From NCBI GenBank assembly GCA_023459215.1, contig JAEWVF010000035.1:1-36319 (forward strand): a stretch of DNA of 36,319 nucleotides, read 5' to 3'. Shown one piece after another: positions 1-7,701 of the stretch. The translations under genes and the position numbers were made by a program. The stretch is from Chloroflexota bacterium. GTDB taxonomy: Bacteria > Chloroflexota > Anaerolineae > Anaerolineales > Villigracilaceae. The notes under the pieces are model-generated. The model made no database searches. It saw only the letters and a list, made by a program, of their open reading frames with translations, and was not told where the DNA came from. Position 1 is the stretch's first letter; each line of letters begins with the position of its first letter.

Positions 1-684
1 ATCATCTTCCTGACCCCGCGCGAGAAGCTGAAAACCGTTTTCCTGGCAGCCATCCTGGCCGGGCCACTCTTCCGCACTCTGACCGGGTTTCTCTACAACA
101 GCGGGACTTTCCCGGCCCTTTACCCGAACGCAGCCGTCGGCGTCTATGTGCTGCCTTTCTCGCACATCGACGCCTTTGCCATGGGCGCTTACATCACCCG
201 TTTCGAAATTCCCAAAGCCCGCCTGCAGTTGATCGTAATGGCCATCCTGTTACCCGCCCTGGGTCTGAGCGCGGAATTCGTTCTGCGCGGCCAGATCGAA
301 TTCGTCTCATCGCTCGGTTATCAGTATCCGCTCGGTAACGGACTGCGCCACATCTGGGGCTACACCCTGATCGATTACACCTTCCTGCTGGTGATTTACT
401 GTGTCGTGCGCGAAAAATTGTGGGTTAACTGGCTGGAATGGCCGCCGTTGCGTTACCTCGGTAAAATTTCTTATGGTCTCTACGTTTACCACTTTGCCAT
501 GACCTGGTTCGCCGCCCGAATCATTTCAGATGGTTTTAACTTGCCTTATGAAGTCGGCAAGCCCTGGGTGCTGGCGCTAACCCTGCTCATGAGCCTGATC
601 CTGGCCTCCGCCACTTACCACTGGCTCGAAAAACCGTTGCTGCACCTGAAAGACCGCTATTTCAGTTTGAAGACAGTGAAATAG
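1..684 (+). CDS. Acyltransferase family 3 (OafA/YrhL-like), 5' end cut by window
   Basis: The frame is open from base 1, so this is the C-terminal 227 residues of a larger protein; the GTG at 148 is internal. At least five hydrophobic segments are visible. The end carries the family-typical WLEKPLL pattern, where Glu-Pro precedes the basic tail, and a preceding KISYGLYVYHF segment typical of acyltransferase-3 membrane proteins. Family members transfer acetyl or other acyl groups to surface sugars or lipids at the cytoplasmic membrane. The substrate cannot be read from the sequence. It converges with the membrane protein gene downstream and shares a strong hairpin terminator with it. A role in decorating the surface glycan encoded further right is possible but is only inference. 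Confidence 0.85.
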   Translation: MIFLTPREKLKTVFLAAILAGPLFRTLTGFLYNSGTFPALYPNAAVGVYVLPFSHIDAFAMGAYITRFEIPKARLQLIVMAILLPALGLSAEFVLRGQIEFVSSLGYQYPLGNGLRHIWGYTLIDYTFLLVIYCVVREKLWVNWLEWPPLRYLGKISYGLYVYHFAMTWFAARIISDGFNLPYEVGKPWVLALTLLMSLILASATYHWLEKPLLHLKDRYFSLKTVK

Positions 685-714
685 ATAGTTCTGCCACGGG
701 CAGAAACCGGGATT

Positions 715-760
715 AAAACAAACTGCCAGGTTGGGGCTTCCTGACCTGGCAGTTTGTTTT
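715..760. terminator. Bidirectional hairpin terminator
   Basis: A perfect 17-bp inverted repeat (715-731 with 744-760) encloses a 12-base loop. It begins with AAAA and ends with TTTT, so it can end transcription on both strands. It lies between two converging genes. Confidence 0.88.
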
Positions 761-773
761 GGCAAAAAAGCCG

Positions 774-1430
774 CTATTGACCGTTTTCTGTTAGGAACCT
801 TTGCGCGCTAGACAGGCAGGCCCAGCCGAGCATCACTTCTCCAAAATTGCTGATGAAGATGCGCTCACCCATGCCAACCGCAGCAGCGACGAACATGAAC
901 AGCGCACCAAGCGCCAGCCATTTCCAGGCGGTAGCACGCCACAGGGCAATGCCCATAACAATAATTGTAATGATGGTTGAGATCGAGGAGATTGGCGGCC
1001 CTTTAAGCCCAACATTGCTATAGCGAATAACATCAAAAAGCGGCTCTGCCGCCAATTCAAGGCGAATAATATCCCTGAAAACGCCAAAACCGATCAGGAC
1101 AACTGTGAACAACCAGGCAAGGGTATGCGCCAGTTTGCCCTGCGCCCATCCCAACCCGACCCGGCGGGCAAGGCCAAAGGCAAAAATCACCAATAGAGGT
1201 GTCCCGAAGGCATGGCCGATATAACGGCCAACGCTCAAGAATTTCAACAGGTCGCCTTCGCCAAGCAACGAACCAATCGCCAGAATAAAATTGTCGTAGA
1301 ACAACCCAAACAGGACAATCAGCAAAAGCCACCCGTACGAACGCGCCGGCGATAAAACCTGCAAGCGAAAGGCAGCAATCAGTTCTGCCAGCAAGGCCAG
1401 GCTAAAAAGAAAGTAGAGTGTGGTCAGCAT
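774..1430 (-). CDS. Conserved-looking membrane protein, about seven helices, function unknown
   Basis: This 218-residue protein is almost entirely hydrophobic. Likely helices lie near residues 3-22, 33-55, 67-89, 103-122, 150-168, 171-189 and 194-212. A short charged loop is seen around 122-145. I see no enzyme motif and do not recognise the family. It starts 15 bases after the malic enzyme stop codon on the same strand, so it is probably the last gene of the moaA-HAD-malic enzyme operon. The terminator at 715-760 follows it. A transporter, sensor or structural membrane protein are all open options. Confidence 0.7.
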   Translation of the reverse strand: MLTTLYFLFSLALLAELIAAFRLQVLSPARSYGWLLLIVLFGLFYDNFILAIGSLLGEGDLLKFLSVGRYIGHAFGTPLLVIFAFGLARRVGLGWAQGKLAHTLAWLFTVVLIGFGVFRDIIRLELAAEPLFDVIRYSNVGLKGPPISSISTIITIIVMGIALWRATAWKWLALGALFMFVAAAVGMGERIFISNFGEVMLGWACLSSAQRFLTENGQ

Positions 1431-1445
1431 GGCAAAATGTCCGGA

Positions 1446-2795
1446 TTAATCTTCTACATACGGGACATAATCGGCCCGGGCGACACCCTGCTCGATGGCT
1501 TTCTGGGCCACGGCCCGCGCCACCGCCTTGTGGACTTCCTTATCGAGCGGATTGGGGACGAGGTCGGAGCCGGTGGTTTTGTCCGCAATCGTATGGGCGG
1601 CAGCGGCCAGCATTTCGTAGGTAATCTCACGTGCGTTTGAATCCACCGCCCCGCGAAAGATGCCCGGAAAACCTAAAACGTTATTCACCGATTTGCCGTC
1701 AGCGGCAAAGGCGGCGCCTCGCGCCAGCGCAACTTCCGGCTCGATCTCGGCATTGGGGTTGGACAGCGCCAGGATGATCTGCCCCTTGCGCACCATCTCG
1801 GGCTTGATCAGGCCTGGCGCCCCGGTAGTAGCCACCACAATATCACAGTTGGCCATAATCTCGCTCAAGGTTGAGGGCTTCCCGCCAGCTTTGGCCAAAC
1901 GGTCGAGGGCTGCCTGGCTCAAATCGGCGCCCCAAACCTGGTTGCCGGTCATGCGCATCAGCATTTTCGAGGTGGCAAAACCCGCCGCACCCAGGCCAAT
2001 CTGTCCGATCTTGGCGCTCGACAGGTAAATACCGGTCTGGCGCGAAGCCACCATCAGCGCGGCGGTGGTGACCACGGCGGTTCCGTGCTGGTCATCATGC
2101 AGCACCGGGATGTCAAGCATCTTTTGCAGGCGTTCCTCGATCTCGAAACAGCGCGGCGCGGAAATATCCTCGAGTTGGATGGCGGCAAAGGTTGGGGCAA
2201 TGTTCGCCACTGTGCGGATAATCTCCTCGGTGTCCTTGGTGTTGAGCAAAATCGGGATTCCCGACAGCCCGACCAGGGTTTCCATCAGCATGGCCTTGCC
2301 TTCCATCACGGGCATGCCAGCCAGCGGGCCGATATCGCCCAGCCCCAGAACAGCGGTGCCATCGGTGACAATCGCCACCATATGGCTAGTGGATGTATAC
2401 AGGCGCGCCAACTCAGGCTGGCGGGCAATCTTCAGGCAGACCTCGGCCACGCCGGGGGTATACACCCTACGCAGCACCGGCAGGGAAGTGATCGGGTAGC
2501 GCGAACGAATGGCTATCTTGCCCTTTACGTGCATTTCCAGGACTTCATCACGCACATCCAGGATTTTTACCGTAGGATGGCTGCGCATCGCCTCGACAAT
2601 TTTTTCCATCTGCTCGGGAGAGTCAGCATAAACAGAGACATCCCTGACCACATGCAGGGATGTCTCTGTCAGGAGTTGAATTGCGCCAACACTGCCACCG
2701 GCATCGGCGATCAGGGTTAGCAAACGCGCCAGCGAGCCAACACTTTGCTCGTTACGAAAACGAACCGTGCGCATCACTTTTGGTTCCCAGGTCAT
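1446..2795 (-). CDS. NAD(P)-dependent malic enzyme with N-terminal ACT domain
   Basis: Converts malate to pyruvate and CO2 with reduction of NAD(P), linking the TCA cycle to pyruvate. The 449-residue protein opens with an ACT-type ligand-binding domain (about residues 8-80), followed by the malic N-domain with YTPGVAEVC and GDIGPLAGMPVMEGK. Next come EDISAPRCFEIEERL and PVLHDDQHGTA, which carry metal- and substrate-binding acids. The C-terminal Rossmann domain has GLGAAGFA. Length fits short bacterial malic enzymes plus an ACT domain. The ACT domain suggests allosteric control by an amino acid or similar small ligand. NAD versus NADP preference is not readable. It starts 3 bases after the HAD gene, so the two are probably translationally linked. 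Confidence 0.94.
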   Translation of the reverse strand: MTWEPKVMRTVRFRNEQSVGSLARLLTLIADAGGSVGAIQLLTETSLHVVRDVSVYADSPEQMEKIVEAMRSHPTVKILDVRDEVLEMHVKGKIAIRSRYPITSLPVLRRVYTPGVAEVCLKIARQPELARLYTSTSHMVAIVTDGTAVLGLGDIGPLAGMPVMEGKAMLMETLVGLSGIPILLNTKDTEEIIRTVANIAPTFAAIQLEDISAPRCFEIEERLQKMLDIPVLHDDQHGTAVVTTAALMVASRQTGIYLSSAKIGQIGLGAAGFATSKMLMRMTGNQVWGADLSQAALDRLAKAGGKPSTLSEIMANCDIVVATTGAPGLIKPEMVRKGQIILALSNPNAEIEPEVALARGAAFAADGKSVNNVLGFPGIFRGAVDSNAREITYEMLAAAAHTIADKTTGSDLVPNPLDKEVHKAVARAVAQKAIEQGVARADYVPYVED

Positions 2796-2798
2796 GGA

Positions 2799-3515
2799 TT
2801 ACATCCTTTCAAGCAGTTCAAAAATTTGGGCATGGGTTTGAAGCACAGGGCAATCGGCTTCGGGGAAGATACCCGCAGGGTCAAACAATACCGGGCGCAA
2901 CCCAACAGCGCGGGCGCCGACAACATCGGCATAATAGTTATCGCCGATGTAAATCGCTTCCAGCGGACGAACCCCGGCGCGCTGCAAGGCGTGCAGGAAA
3001 ATCTCCGGGCTGGGTTTCCACGAATCCACTTCGCCGGCAGCCAGCGAAAAATCAAAATGCTGCAAAATTCCTTTTTCGGCCAGGTAATCATGAAAAGGTT
3101 TGTCGCGATTCGAAACCACTGCCGTAATGTAGCCACGCTCGCGCAACCTTGCCAAGGTTTCGAATACATCCTCAAAGAGCAGGTCACAGGGCTTGTAGTT
3201 ACCGTTCATGTGCTCGTGTAAGGGCTGAACATAATCACCGGCATCGGCCTGCGGGCAGCCTAACGCCAAAAGCTGCCGCCAGGAATAATTGCGCCAGAAG
3301 TCGCTGTCTTCTTCTTTAAAACGCGCCAGGTCGGTAGCCAATTCCACAGACCTGGCCCAATAGGCATGTTCCCAGCGGGCAGAACGCCGCCGGTCTTCGT
3401 CGGTAATGGTCAAGCCAAGTTGAATGGCCTGGGCGATGAACACATCCCGCCCGGCGGGCTGGCTATGGCGCAGGGTGCCATCGAGATCATAAAAAATCGC
3501 TTTGGGTGTTGGCAT
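2799..3515 (-). CDS. HAD-superfamily hydrolase (phosphoglycolate phosphatase-like)
   Basis: A soluble phosphatase of about 238 residues. Motif I is YDLDGTL near the N-terminus (nucleophile Asp and acid Asp), motif II is VVSNRDK, motif III contains the Lys in WKPSPEIF, and motif IV is GDNYYADV with metal-binding acids. A helical cap follows motif I, as in subclass I HADs acting on small phosphorylated metabolites. I place the start at the ATG at 3515, which puts the catalytic motif near residue 9 and avoids overlap with moaA; a longer reading from 3566 would run into the moaA 3' end. The substrate is unknown. It lies between moaA and malic enzyme in one operon. Confidence 0.88.
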   Translation of the reverse strand: MPTPKAIFYDLDGTLRHSQPAGRDVFIAQAIQLGLTITDEDRRRSARWEHAYWARSVELATDLARFKEEDSDFWRNYSWRQLLALGCPQADAGDYVQPLHEHMNGNYKPCDLLFEDVFETLARLRERGYITAVVSNRDKPFHDYLAEKGILQHFDFSLAAGEVDSWKPSPEIFLHALQRAGVRPLEAIYIGDNYYADVVGARAVGLRPVLFDPAGIFPEADCPVLQTHAQIFELLERM

Positions 3516-3555
3516 AAGAAAGTTAATCGGTAGCAAGTCGCGGGTGGAACGCAGG

Positions 3556-4530
3556 TCATCCGCCAATTTCGTTCATAGCCCGGTTTAATGGAATATAGCC
3601 TTCGTCCAGGCCATGTCCCCAGGGTTTGTTCCAAACCGCATCCAGAATCATCTGGCGCAGCGTTTCAAGGCTGGCGCCGTTGCGGAGCGGGGTCAGCAGG
3701 TCAATTTCTTTTTCACGCAGCAGGCACATGCGCAAAACCCCGTCTGCCGTCAGACGGGCGCGGGTGCAGGCCGAGCAAAACGGGACGGTGACGGAGGAGA
3801 TGAAGCCAATTTCGCCTTTTGCGCCGCGGACGCGGAAGATGCGGGCTTCGCCATCGTAGCGATTGTCAGCTTCGAGCGGGCCAAACTCGCTCTCAATCTT
3901 GGCCTGGATTTGGGCGGCCGTTACCACATGCTGGGTTTGGACATCGGTTACGCCGGCAAAAGGCATCATTTCAATAAAGCGAAGCTGCCAGGAGCGCTCA
4001 AGGGTGATCGCCGCCAGATCAATCACATCCTCTTCGTTGTAGCCTTTCACGATTACGGCATTAAGTTTAATCGGGTTAAGTCCGGCCGCTTCCGCCGCCA
4101 GAATCCCTTTCCAGACCTGCTCCAATTTGCCCCAACGGGTCAGGCGCTTGAATTTATCGGGGTCAAGGGTGTCGATGCTGACGTTGACGCGCTGCAAGCC
4201 CGCCTCAGCCAAAGGTTTCGCCAGGCGATTGAGCAGGATACCGTTGGTGGTCATGGAAAGGCTGCGAATCCCCGGCGTGGAGGCAATGCCGCGCACGATT
4301 TCAACGATATTGGCGCGCACCGTCGGTTCGCCGCCGGTCAGACGAATTTTATCGAAGCCCAGTTCAGCAAACAGCCGCGCAAACAAGAAAATTTCTTCAT
4401 CTTGCATCAGTTCAGCATTGGGCCTGAAGGTTTGGTCTTCAGGCATGCAATAGATACAGCGCAAGTTACAGTGGTCGGTCAGGGAAATGCGCAAATAATG
4501 GATTTTTCGGCCAAAACGATCCAAAGCCAT
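3556..4530 (-). CDS. moaA: GTP 3',8-cyclase MoaA (molybdenum cofactor synthesis)
   Basis: Radical-SAM enzyme that rearranges GTP to 3',8-cyclo-dihydro-GTP, the first step of molybdenum cofactor synthesis. The N-terminal cluster motif is CNLRCIYC. The SAM-binding region has RLTGGEPTVR. The C-terminal cluster motif spans FCSACTRARLTADG and the Cys of RMCLL. The protein ends in Gly-Gly, as MoaA requires for activity. Length (324 residues) is normal. I prefer the ATG at 4530 because AGAGG sits 5 bases upstream; a GTG at 4536 is the alternative. No other cofactor-synthesis gene is in the window. It heads the operon with the HAD and malic enzyme genes. Confidence 0.97.
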   Translation of the reverse strand: MALDRFGRKIHYLRISLTDHCNLRCIYCMPEDQTFRPNAELMQDEEIFLFARLFAELGFDKIRLTGGEPTVRANIVEIVRGIASTPGIRSLSMTTNGILLNRLAKPLAEAGLQRVNVSIDTLDPDKFKRLTRWGKLEQVWKGILAAEAAGLNPIKLNAVIVKGYNEEDVIDLAAITLERSWQLRFIEMMPFAGVTDVQTQHVVTAAQIQAKIESEFGPLEADNRYDGEARIFRVRGAKGEIGFISSVTVPFCSACTRARLTADGVLRMCLLREKEIDLLTPLRNGASLETLRQMILDAVWNKPWGHGLDEGYIPLNRAMNEIGG

Positions 4531-4563
4531 GTTCACCTCTTATTACCTTTAAAGGATGACCGA

Positions 4564-4569
4564 ATTATA
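4564..4569 (-). promoter_or_regulatory. Candidate -10 element for the moaA operon
   Basis: TATAAT on the minus strand, about 34 bases upstream of the moaA ATG. No convincing -35 hexamer is seen at the expected distance, so this is only a candidate. Confidence 0.4.
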
Positions 4570-4669
4570 CCCGTCAGAATTGCGGCGGACGACCTTGTTT
4601 TTTGGCGCCGGGGCAAGTTTCTTACCTTTGAGGAATATTAGAATAATGAAAAATGAAACCGGCCTGCAA

Positions 4670-4698
4670 TTGACGTTATGCATTGGCCATGCTATTAT
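4670..4698 (+). promoter_or_regulatory. Sigma70-type promoter for the PIN-TRAM gene
   Basis: TTGACG (4670-4675), a 17-base spacer and TATTAT (4693-4698), preceded by TGC so the -10 is of the extended type. It predicts a start near 4705 and a leader of about 38 bases containing AAGGAG. Confidence 0.7.
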
Positions 4699-4742
4699 CA
4701 TTTCGGATTTATTTTCATTGTCTATTTTGAAGGAGTTATTAA

Positions 4743-5798
4743 ATGAGTGCCGAATTTTTTATCCGAATTATCGGAATGTTTGTCTTTTTTTTGTTTGGGG
4801 GGTATTGGGGATACTGGGTTGGCGCACAAAGCGGTCTGAATGAAGTTACCTATGCGCTGGGCTTCTCGATGGTTGGCGCTTTGTTCGGTCTGGTGATGAC
4901 ACCCTGGTTCACCACCCGCCCCATTCGCGGATTGCGCTCACTCTTGGGCCGGGTTTCTGCTGAAACCCTTTTTTCGGGGCTGGTCGGGCTGGTGGTCGGA
5001 CTGGTAGTGGCTGCGCTGTTGACCTTTCCGCTTTCGATGCTGCCATCGCCCTTTCGCGACATCATGCCTTTCCTGGCTGTCTTGATTTTTAGCTATTTTG
5101 GCGTGGCGCTATTTGTCACCCGCCAAACAGACATGCTGGGCGTCATCAGTTCACTTTCCGGGCGCGGCGGCGACTCGGCAACCAGCAGTTCGTGGAGCCA
5201 GCCAACCCGCACCATCCTGCTCGATACCAGCGTTATCATCGATGGCCGGGTGGCCGATATCGCCAAGACCGGCTTCCTGCCCGGCACACTGCTGATCCCG
5301 CGCTTTGTGCTGAACGAATTGCAATACATCGCCGATTCGGCTGACTCCCTGCGCCGCCAGCGCGGACGGCGCGGGATGGAAGTGCTCTCTGAACTGCAAA
5401 AAACTTCCGCGGTAACGGTGCGCATCAGCGACATCGACGTGGACGGGGTGCGCGAAGTGGATGACAAGCTGGTCATCCTGGCCCGCCAATTGAAGTGCCC
5501 GATCCTGACCAACGATTACAACCTGAATCGAGTCGCCGAACTGCAGGGTGTGGTGATCCTGAACATCAATGAACTGGCAAACGCGGTCAAATCGGTGGTT
5601 TTGCCGGGTGAAACATTCAGCATCCACATCATTCAGGAAGGCAAGGAAGCCAACCAGGGTGTCGGTTATATGGAAGACGGAACCATGGTGGTCATCGAAA
5701 ACGGCAACAAGTTCCTTGGCACTCATAAAAATGTTACGGTCACCAAAGTGCTGCAAACCGCAGCCGGGCGAATGATTTTCGCCCGACCGGAAGATTAA
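4743..5798 (+). CDS. Membrane-anchored PIN-TRAM domain protein (YacL-like)
   Basis: A 351-residue protein with about four N-terminal transmembrane helices (roughly 5-28, 37-55, 77-99, 107-126). A PIN domain follows (about 157-275) and a C-terminal TRAM-type beta-barrel (about 285-345). The PIN domain keeps the acidic metal-binding set: Asp161 in LLDTSVIIDGR, Glu in LNELQYIAD, Asp in EVDDKLV, and ND in LTNDYNL. PIN domains usually cleave RNA and TRAM binds RNA. The family resembles Bacillus YacL, whose RNA target is not settled. The start is fixed by AAGGAG 6 bases before ATG. It has its own promoter and a terminator, so it is probably monocistronic. Confidence 0.93.
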   Translation: MSAEFFIRIIGMFVFFLFGGYWGYWVGAQSGLNEVTYALGFSMVGALFGLVMTPWFTTRPIRGLRSLLGRVSAETLFSGLVGLVVGLVVAALLTFPLSMLPSPFRDIMPFLAVLIFSYFGVALFVTRQTDMLGVISSLSGRGGDSATSSSWSQPTRTILLDTSVIIDGRVADIAKTGFLPGTLLIPRFVLNELQYIADSADSLRRQRGRRGMEVLSELQKTSAVTVRISDIDVDGVREVDDKLVILARQLKCPILTNDYNLNRVAELQGVVILNINELANAVKSVVLPGETFSIHIIQEGKEANQGVGYMEDGTMVVIENGNKFLGTHKNVTVTKVLQTAAGRMIFARPED

Positions 5799-5813
5799 TC
5801 CACGGCGACAACG

Positions 5814-5845
5814 AAAAAAGCGCGGAATCACATCCGCGCTTTTTT
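5814..5845. terminator. Bidirectional hairpin terminator
   Basis: A perfect 13-bp inverted repeat (5814-5826 with 5833-5845), with six A at one end and six T at the other. It serves the converging PIN-TRAM and sulfotransferase genes. Confidence 0.9.
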
Positions 5846-5860
5846 ATTCCCAGTTTCAAA

Positions 5861-6715
5861 TTACCACTCGTTTGAGCTTTCGTAGCCAAGCCGTACCAGC
5901 AAATCCCCGGCTACTTCTTTGAACAAGGCTTTATGCTCAGCCTTGAAATATTTGGTCCATTCACCGGTTTTGCCCGAGCGGAAAGTTTTTGACTTCTTCG
6001 GCTGGATGGTTTCGAGCAGAACCTTGATCGCCTGCTCACGCGGGGTCGGGATGCGGTAACCCGTCTTCTCGACCTGGTCAAGCATGGCACTCAGCACTTT
6101 TTCGCGCTGGTTGAGCAAATCTTCAAAACGGATGCACATCATCCCTGGCTGCTCCAACCATTCGAAAACACCTTCGTAACGCCGGCGAACATCCACCATG
6201 AACAGACCATCCCGGTCTATACCGGTAATCGCCACTTTCAAACGCTCGTCGAAATCCGCAAGGTTCTGGTAGTAATCGTGCATCCCGTGGCCTTCGTGCA
6301 TATCGGTGGCGAAGAACACATGCGAAATCAGCATATCGCGCGGGTCGCGGTAGATAAAGTAGTTGACACGGTTGGGCTGGCACAAGAAGGCAACATTCTC
6401 AGGCGTGGCATCGACATAGCCCCAGCCAATCACACCCGCTGGAATACGCCGCAATTCAGCCTGCACCTGTTCGGCATCAAAGCGGCCGCCATCCTTCTTG
6501 ACCGTGCGAACCGGTTCCGTTTCAACATAGGCATACGGCGCGATCCGGCAAAAACCACCCAAAATCTGGGTCAGCAGGTGCGAACCGCTCTTGGGTTTGG
6601 CATTTCCGAAAATCGGCGGTGCTTCGTTAAAAGTCAAACGCTTCCAGCGCAAAATGGCCTGGGAATATTTGGCAATTGGGCGGGCAAAACGATAAACGCT
6701 GTCAGGAATGGACAT
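5861..6715 (-). CDS. PAPS-dependent sulfotransferase domain protein
   Basis: Predicted to move sulfate from PAPS to a sugar or other acceptor. The 284-residue protein has the 5'-phosphosulfate loop PKSGSH (41-46), the 3'-phosphate motif RDPRDMLISH (123-132, Ser131), and near the C-terminus RSGKTGEW, matching the RKGxxGxW signature. No signal peptide or membrane helix is evident, so it probably acts in the cytoplasm. In many relatives a catalytic His follows a Gly in a GHxPYxPE-like segment; here the matching segment reads GYVDATPE, so that His appears to be Tyr. It is the last gene of the nonulosonate operon, and a PAPS-producing enzyme is encoded 5 kb away. The acceptor is unknown. Confidence 0.87.
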   Translation of the reverse strand: MSIPDSVYRFARPIAKYSQAILRWKRLTFNEAPPIFGNAKPKSGSHLLTQILGGFCRIAPYAYVETEPVRTVKKDGGRFDAEQVQAELRRIPAGVIGWGYVDATPENVAFLCQPNRVNYFIYRDPRDMLISHVFFATDMHEGHGMHDYYQNLADFDERLKVAITGIDRDGLFMVDVRRRYEGVFEWLEQPGMMCIRFEDLLNQREKVLSAMLDQVEKTGYRIPTPREQAIKVLLETIQPKKSKTFRSGKTGEWTKYFKAEHKALFKEVAGDLLVRLGYESSNEW

Positions 6716-6750
6716 CTTGATCAGGAAAAGTTCACCATGAGTAGAAATCA

Positions 6751-6801
6751 GTAACGAGAAACAAGTTTACCTTATTTCTCGTTACCGGTATCCCATTTCT
6801 G
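6751..6801. repeat. Degenerate 7-bp repeat with an 11-bp inverted repeat
   Basis: The gap between neuB and the sulfotransferase gene holds about seven degenerate 7-base units (AACGAGA, AACAAGT, TTACCTT and others) from 6753 to 6801. Within them GTAACGAGAAA (6751-6761) is perfectly inverted at 6775-6785. The units resemble those at 8920-8996 and 11007-11048. As the stem lacks a T-run, it does not look like a terminator. Confidence 0.55.
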
Positions 6802-6816
6802 GCGACAAATTGCGAT

Positions 6817-7701
6817 TTATTCCGAATCTTTAACCCGGCGCAGCTTCTTGAGCGAGGACATTTCGCTTTCGTAAACTTTTTTGACGCCATCGCCCATGGC
6901 CTGTTCGGTCACGCGGATGTATTTGACCAGCTTCTCGAAGCCGCCCGGCTCGACCGAAGCGGCCTGGTCGCTGCCCCACATCGCCCGGTCGAGGGTGAAG
7001 TGGCGCTCGACCGAAGTCGCGCCCAGGGCCACCGCCACCGCCGAGGGGACGAGGCCGACCTCGTGACCCGAATAGCCAATCGGGTTGTTCGGGAACTCAC
7101 GCCGCAGGGTTTCGATCATCTTCAGGTTAAGTTCATCCGGATCGCAAGGATAGGCGCTGGTGGTGTGCATGATAATCAGGTTGTCCAGCCCAACCGCATC
7201 CATCGCTCGGTGGATCTGATCCATCGTCGACATGCCTGTTGAAACAATCAACGGCCGGCCGGTCTTGCGGACATGGCGCAGCAGGTTGTGGTCGGTCATC
7301 GAAGCCGACGGGATTTTATAGGCCGGGGTATCGAACTGCTCCATAAAATCGACCGACTGCTCATCCCAGACCGAAACGAACCAATCGATGCCCAACTCAC
7401 GGGACAGTTTGTCGATTTCAGTATAGGCTTCCTTGTCAAACTCGACCTTGTAGCGATAATCCAGGTAGCTGATATAGCCCCAGGGCGTTTCGCGCATCTG
7501 CTTCTGCTGTTCGGGCGGGGTGCAGACTTCGGGCGTGCGCTTCTGGAACTTGACCGCATCCGCGCCGGCATGAGCCGCCGCGCGAATCATCTGGCGGGCA
7601 ACATCCAGGTCGCCGTTGTGATTGATGCCAATTTCGGCGATGACGTAAGCAGGGTGTCCATCGCCAACCACTTTGTTACCGAGTTTTATTTCACGAGTCA
7701 T
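6817..7701 (-). CDS. neuB: NeuB-family nonulosonic acid synthase lacking the SAF domain
   Basis: Condenses phosphoenolpyruvate with a six-carbon sugar to make a nine-carbon nonulosonic acid. The 294-residue TIM barrel keeps the family hallmarks: IAEIGINHNGD near residue 17, GADAVKFQKR, IVSTGMST, MHTTSAYPC, IGYSGHE and SVERHFTLDR, including the two metal-binding His. Typical NeuB, LegI and PseI proteins are about 340-350 residues and end in an antifreeze-like SAF domain; that domain is missing, because the protein stops about 25 residues after the barrel. The start at 7701 follows AGGAG by 8 bases; an upstream extension would lie inside the neighbouring gene. It overlaps the CMP-transferase gene by ATGA. 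The sugar acceptor is not readable. Confidence 0.92.
   Translation of the reverse strand: MTREIKLGNKVVGDGHPAYVIAEIGINHNGDLDVARQMIRAAAHAGADAVKFQKRTPEVCTPPEQQKQMRETPWGYISYLDYRYKVEFDKEAYTEIDKLSRELGIDWFVSVWDEQSVDFMEQFDTPAYKIPSASMTDHNLLRHVRKTGRPLIVSTGMSTMDQIHRAMDAVGLDNLIIMHTTSAYPCDPDELNLKMIETLRREFPNNPIGYSGHEVGLVPSAVAVALGATSVERHFTLDRAMWGSDQAASVEPGGFEKLVKYIRVTEQAMGDGVKKVYESEMSSLKKLRRVKDSE

Noticed and set aside
3613..4641. A 342-codon open frame opposite moaA
   Set aside because: Antisense to moaA, whose motifs are all intact; no recognisable domain and implausible composition.
4531..4742. Molybdenum cofactor riboswitch upstream of moaA
   Set aside because: The likely leader is only about 30 bases and no suitable fold was seen.
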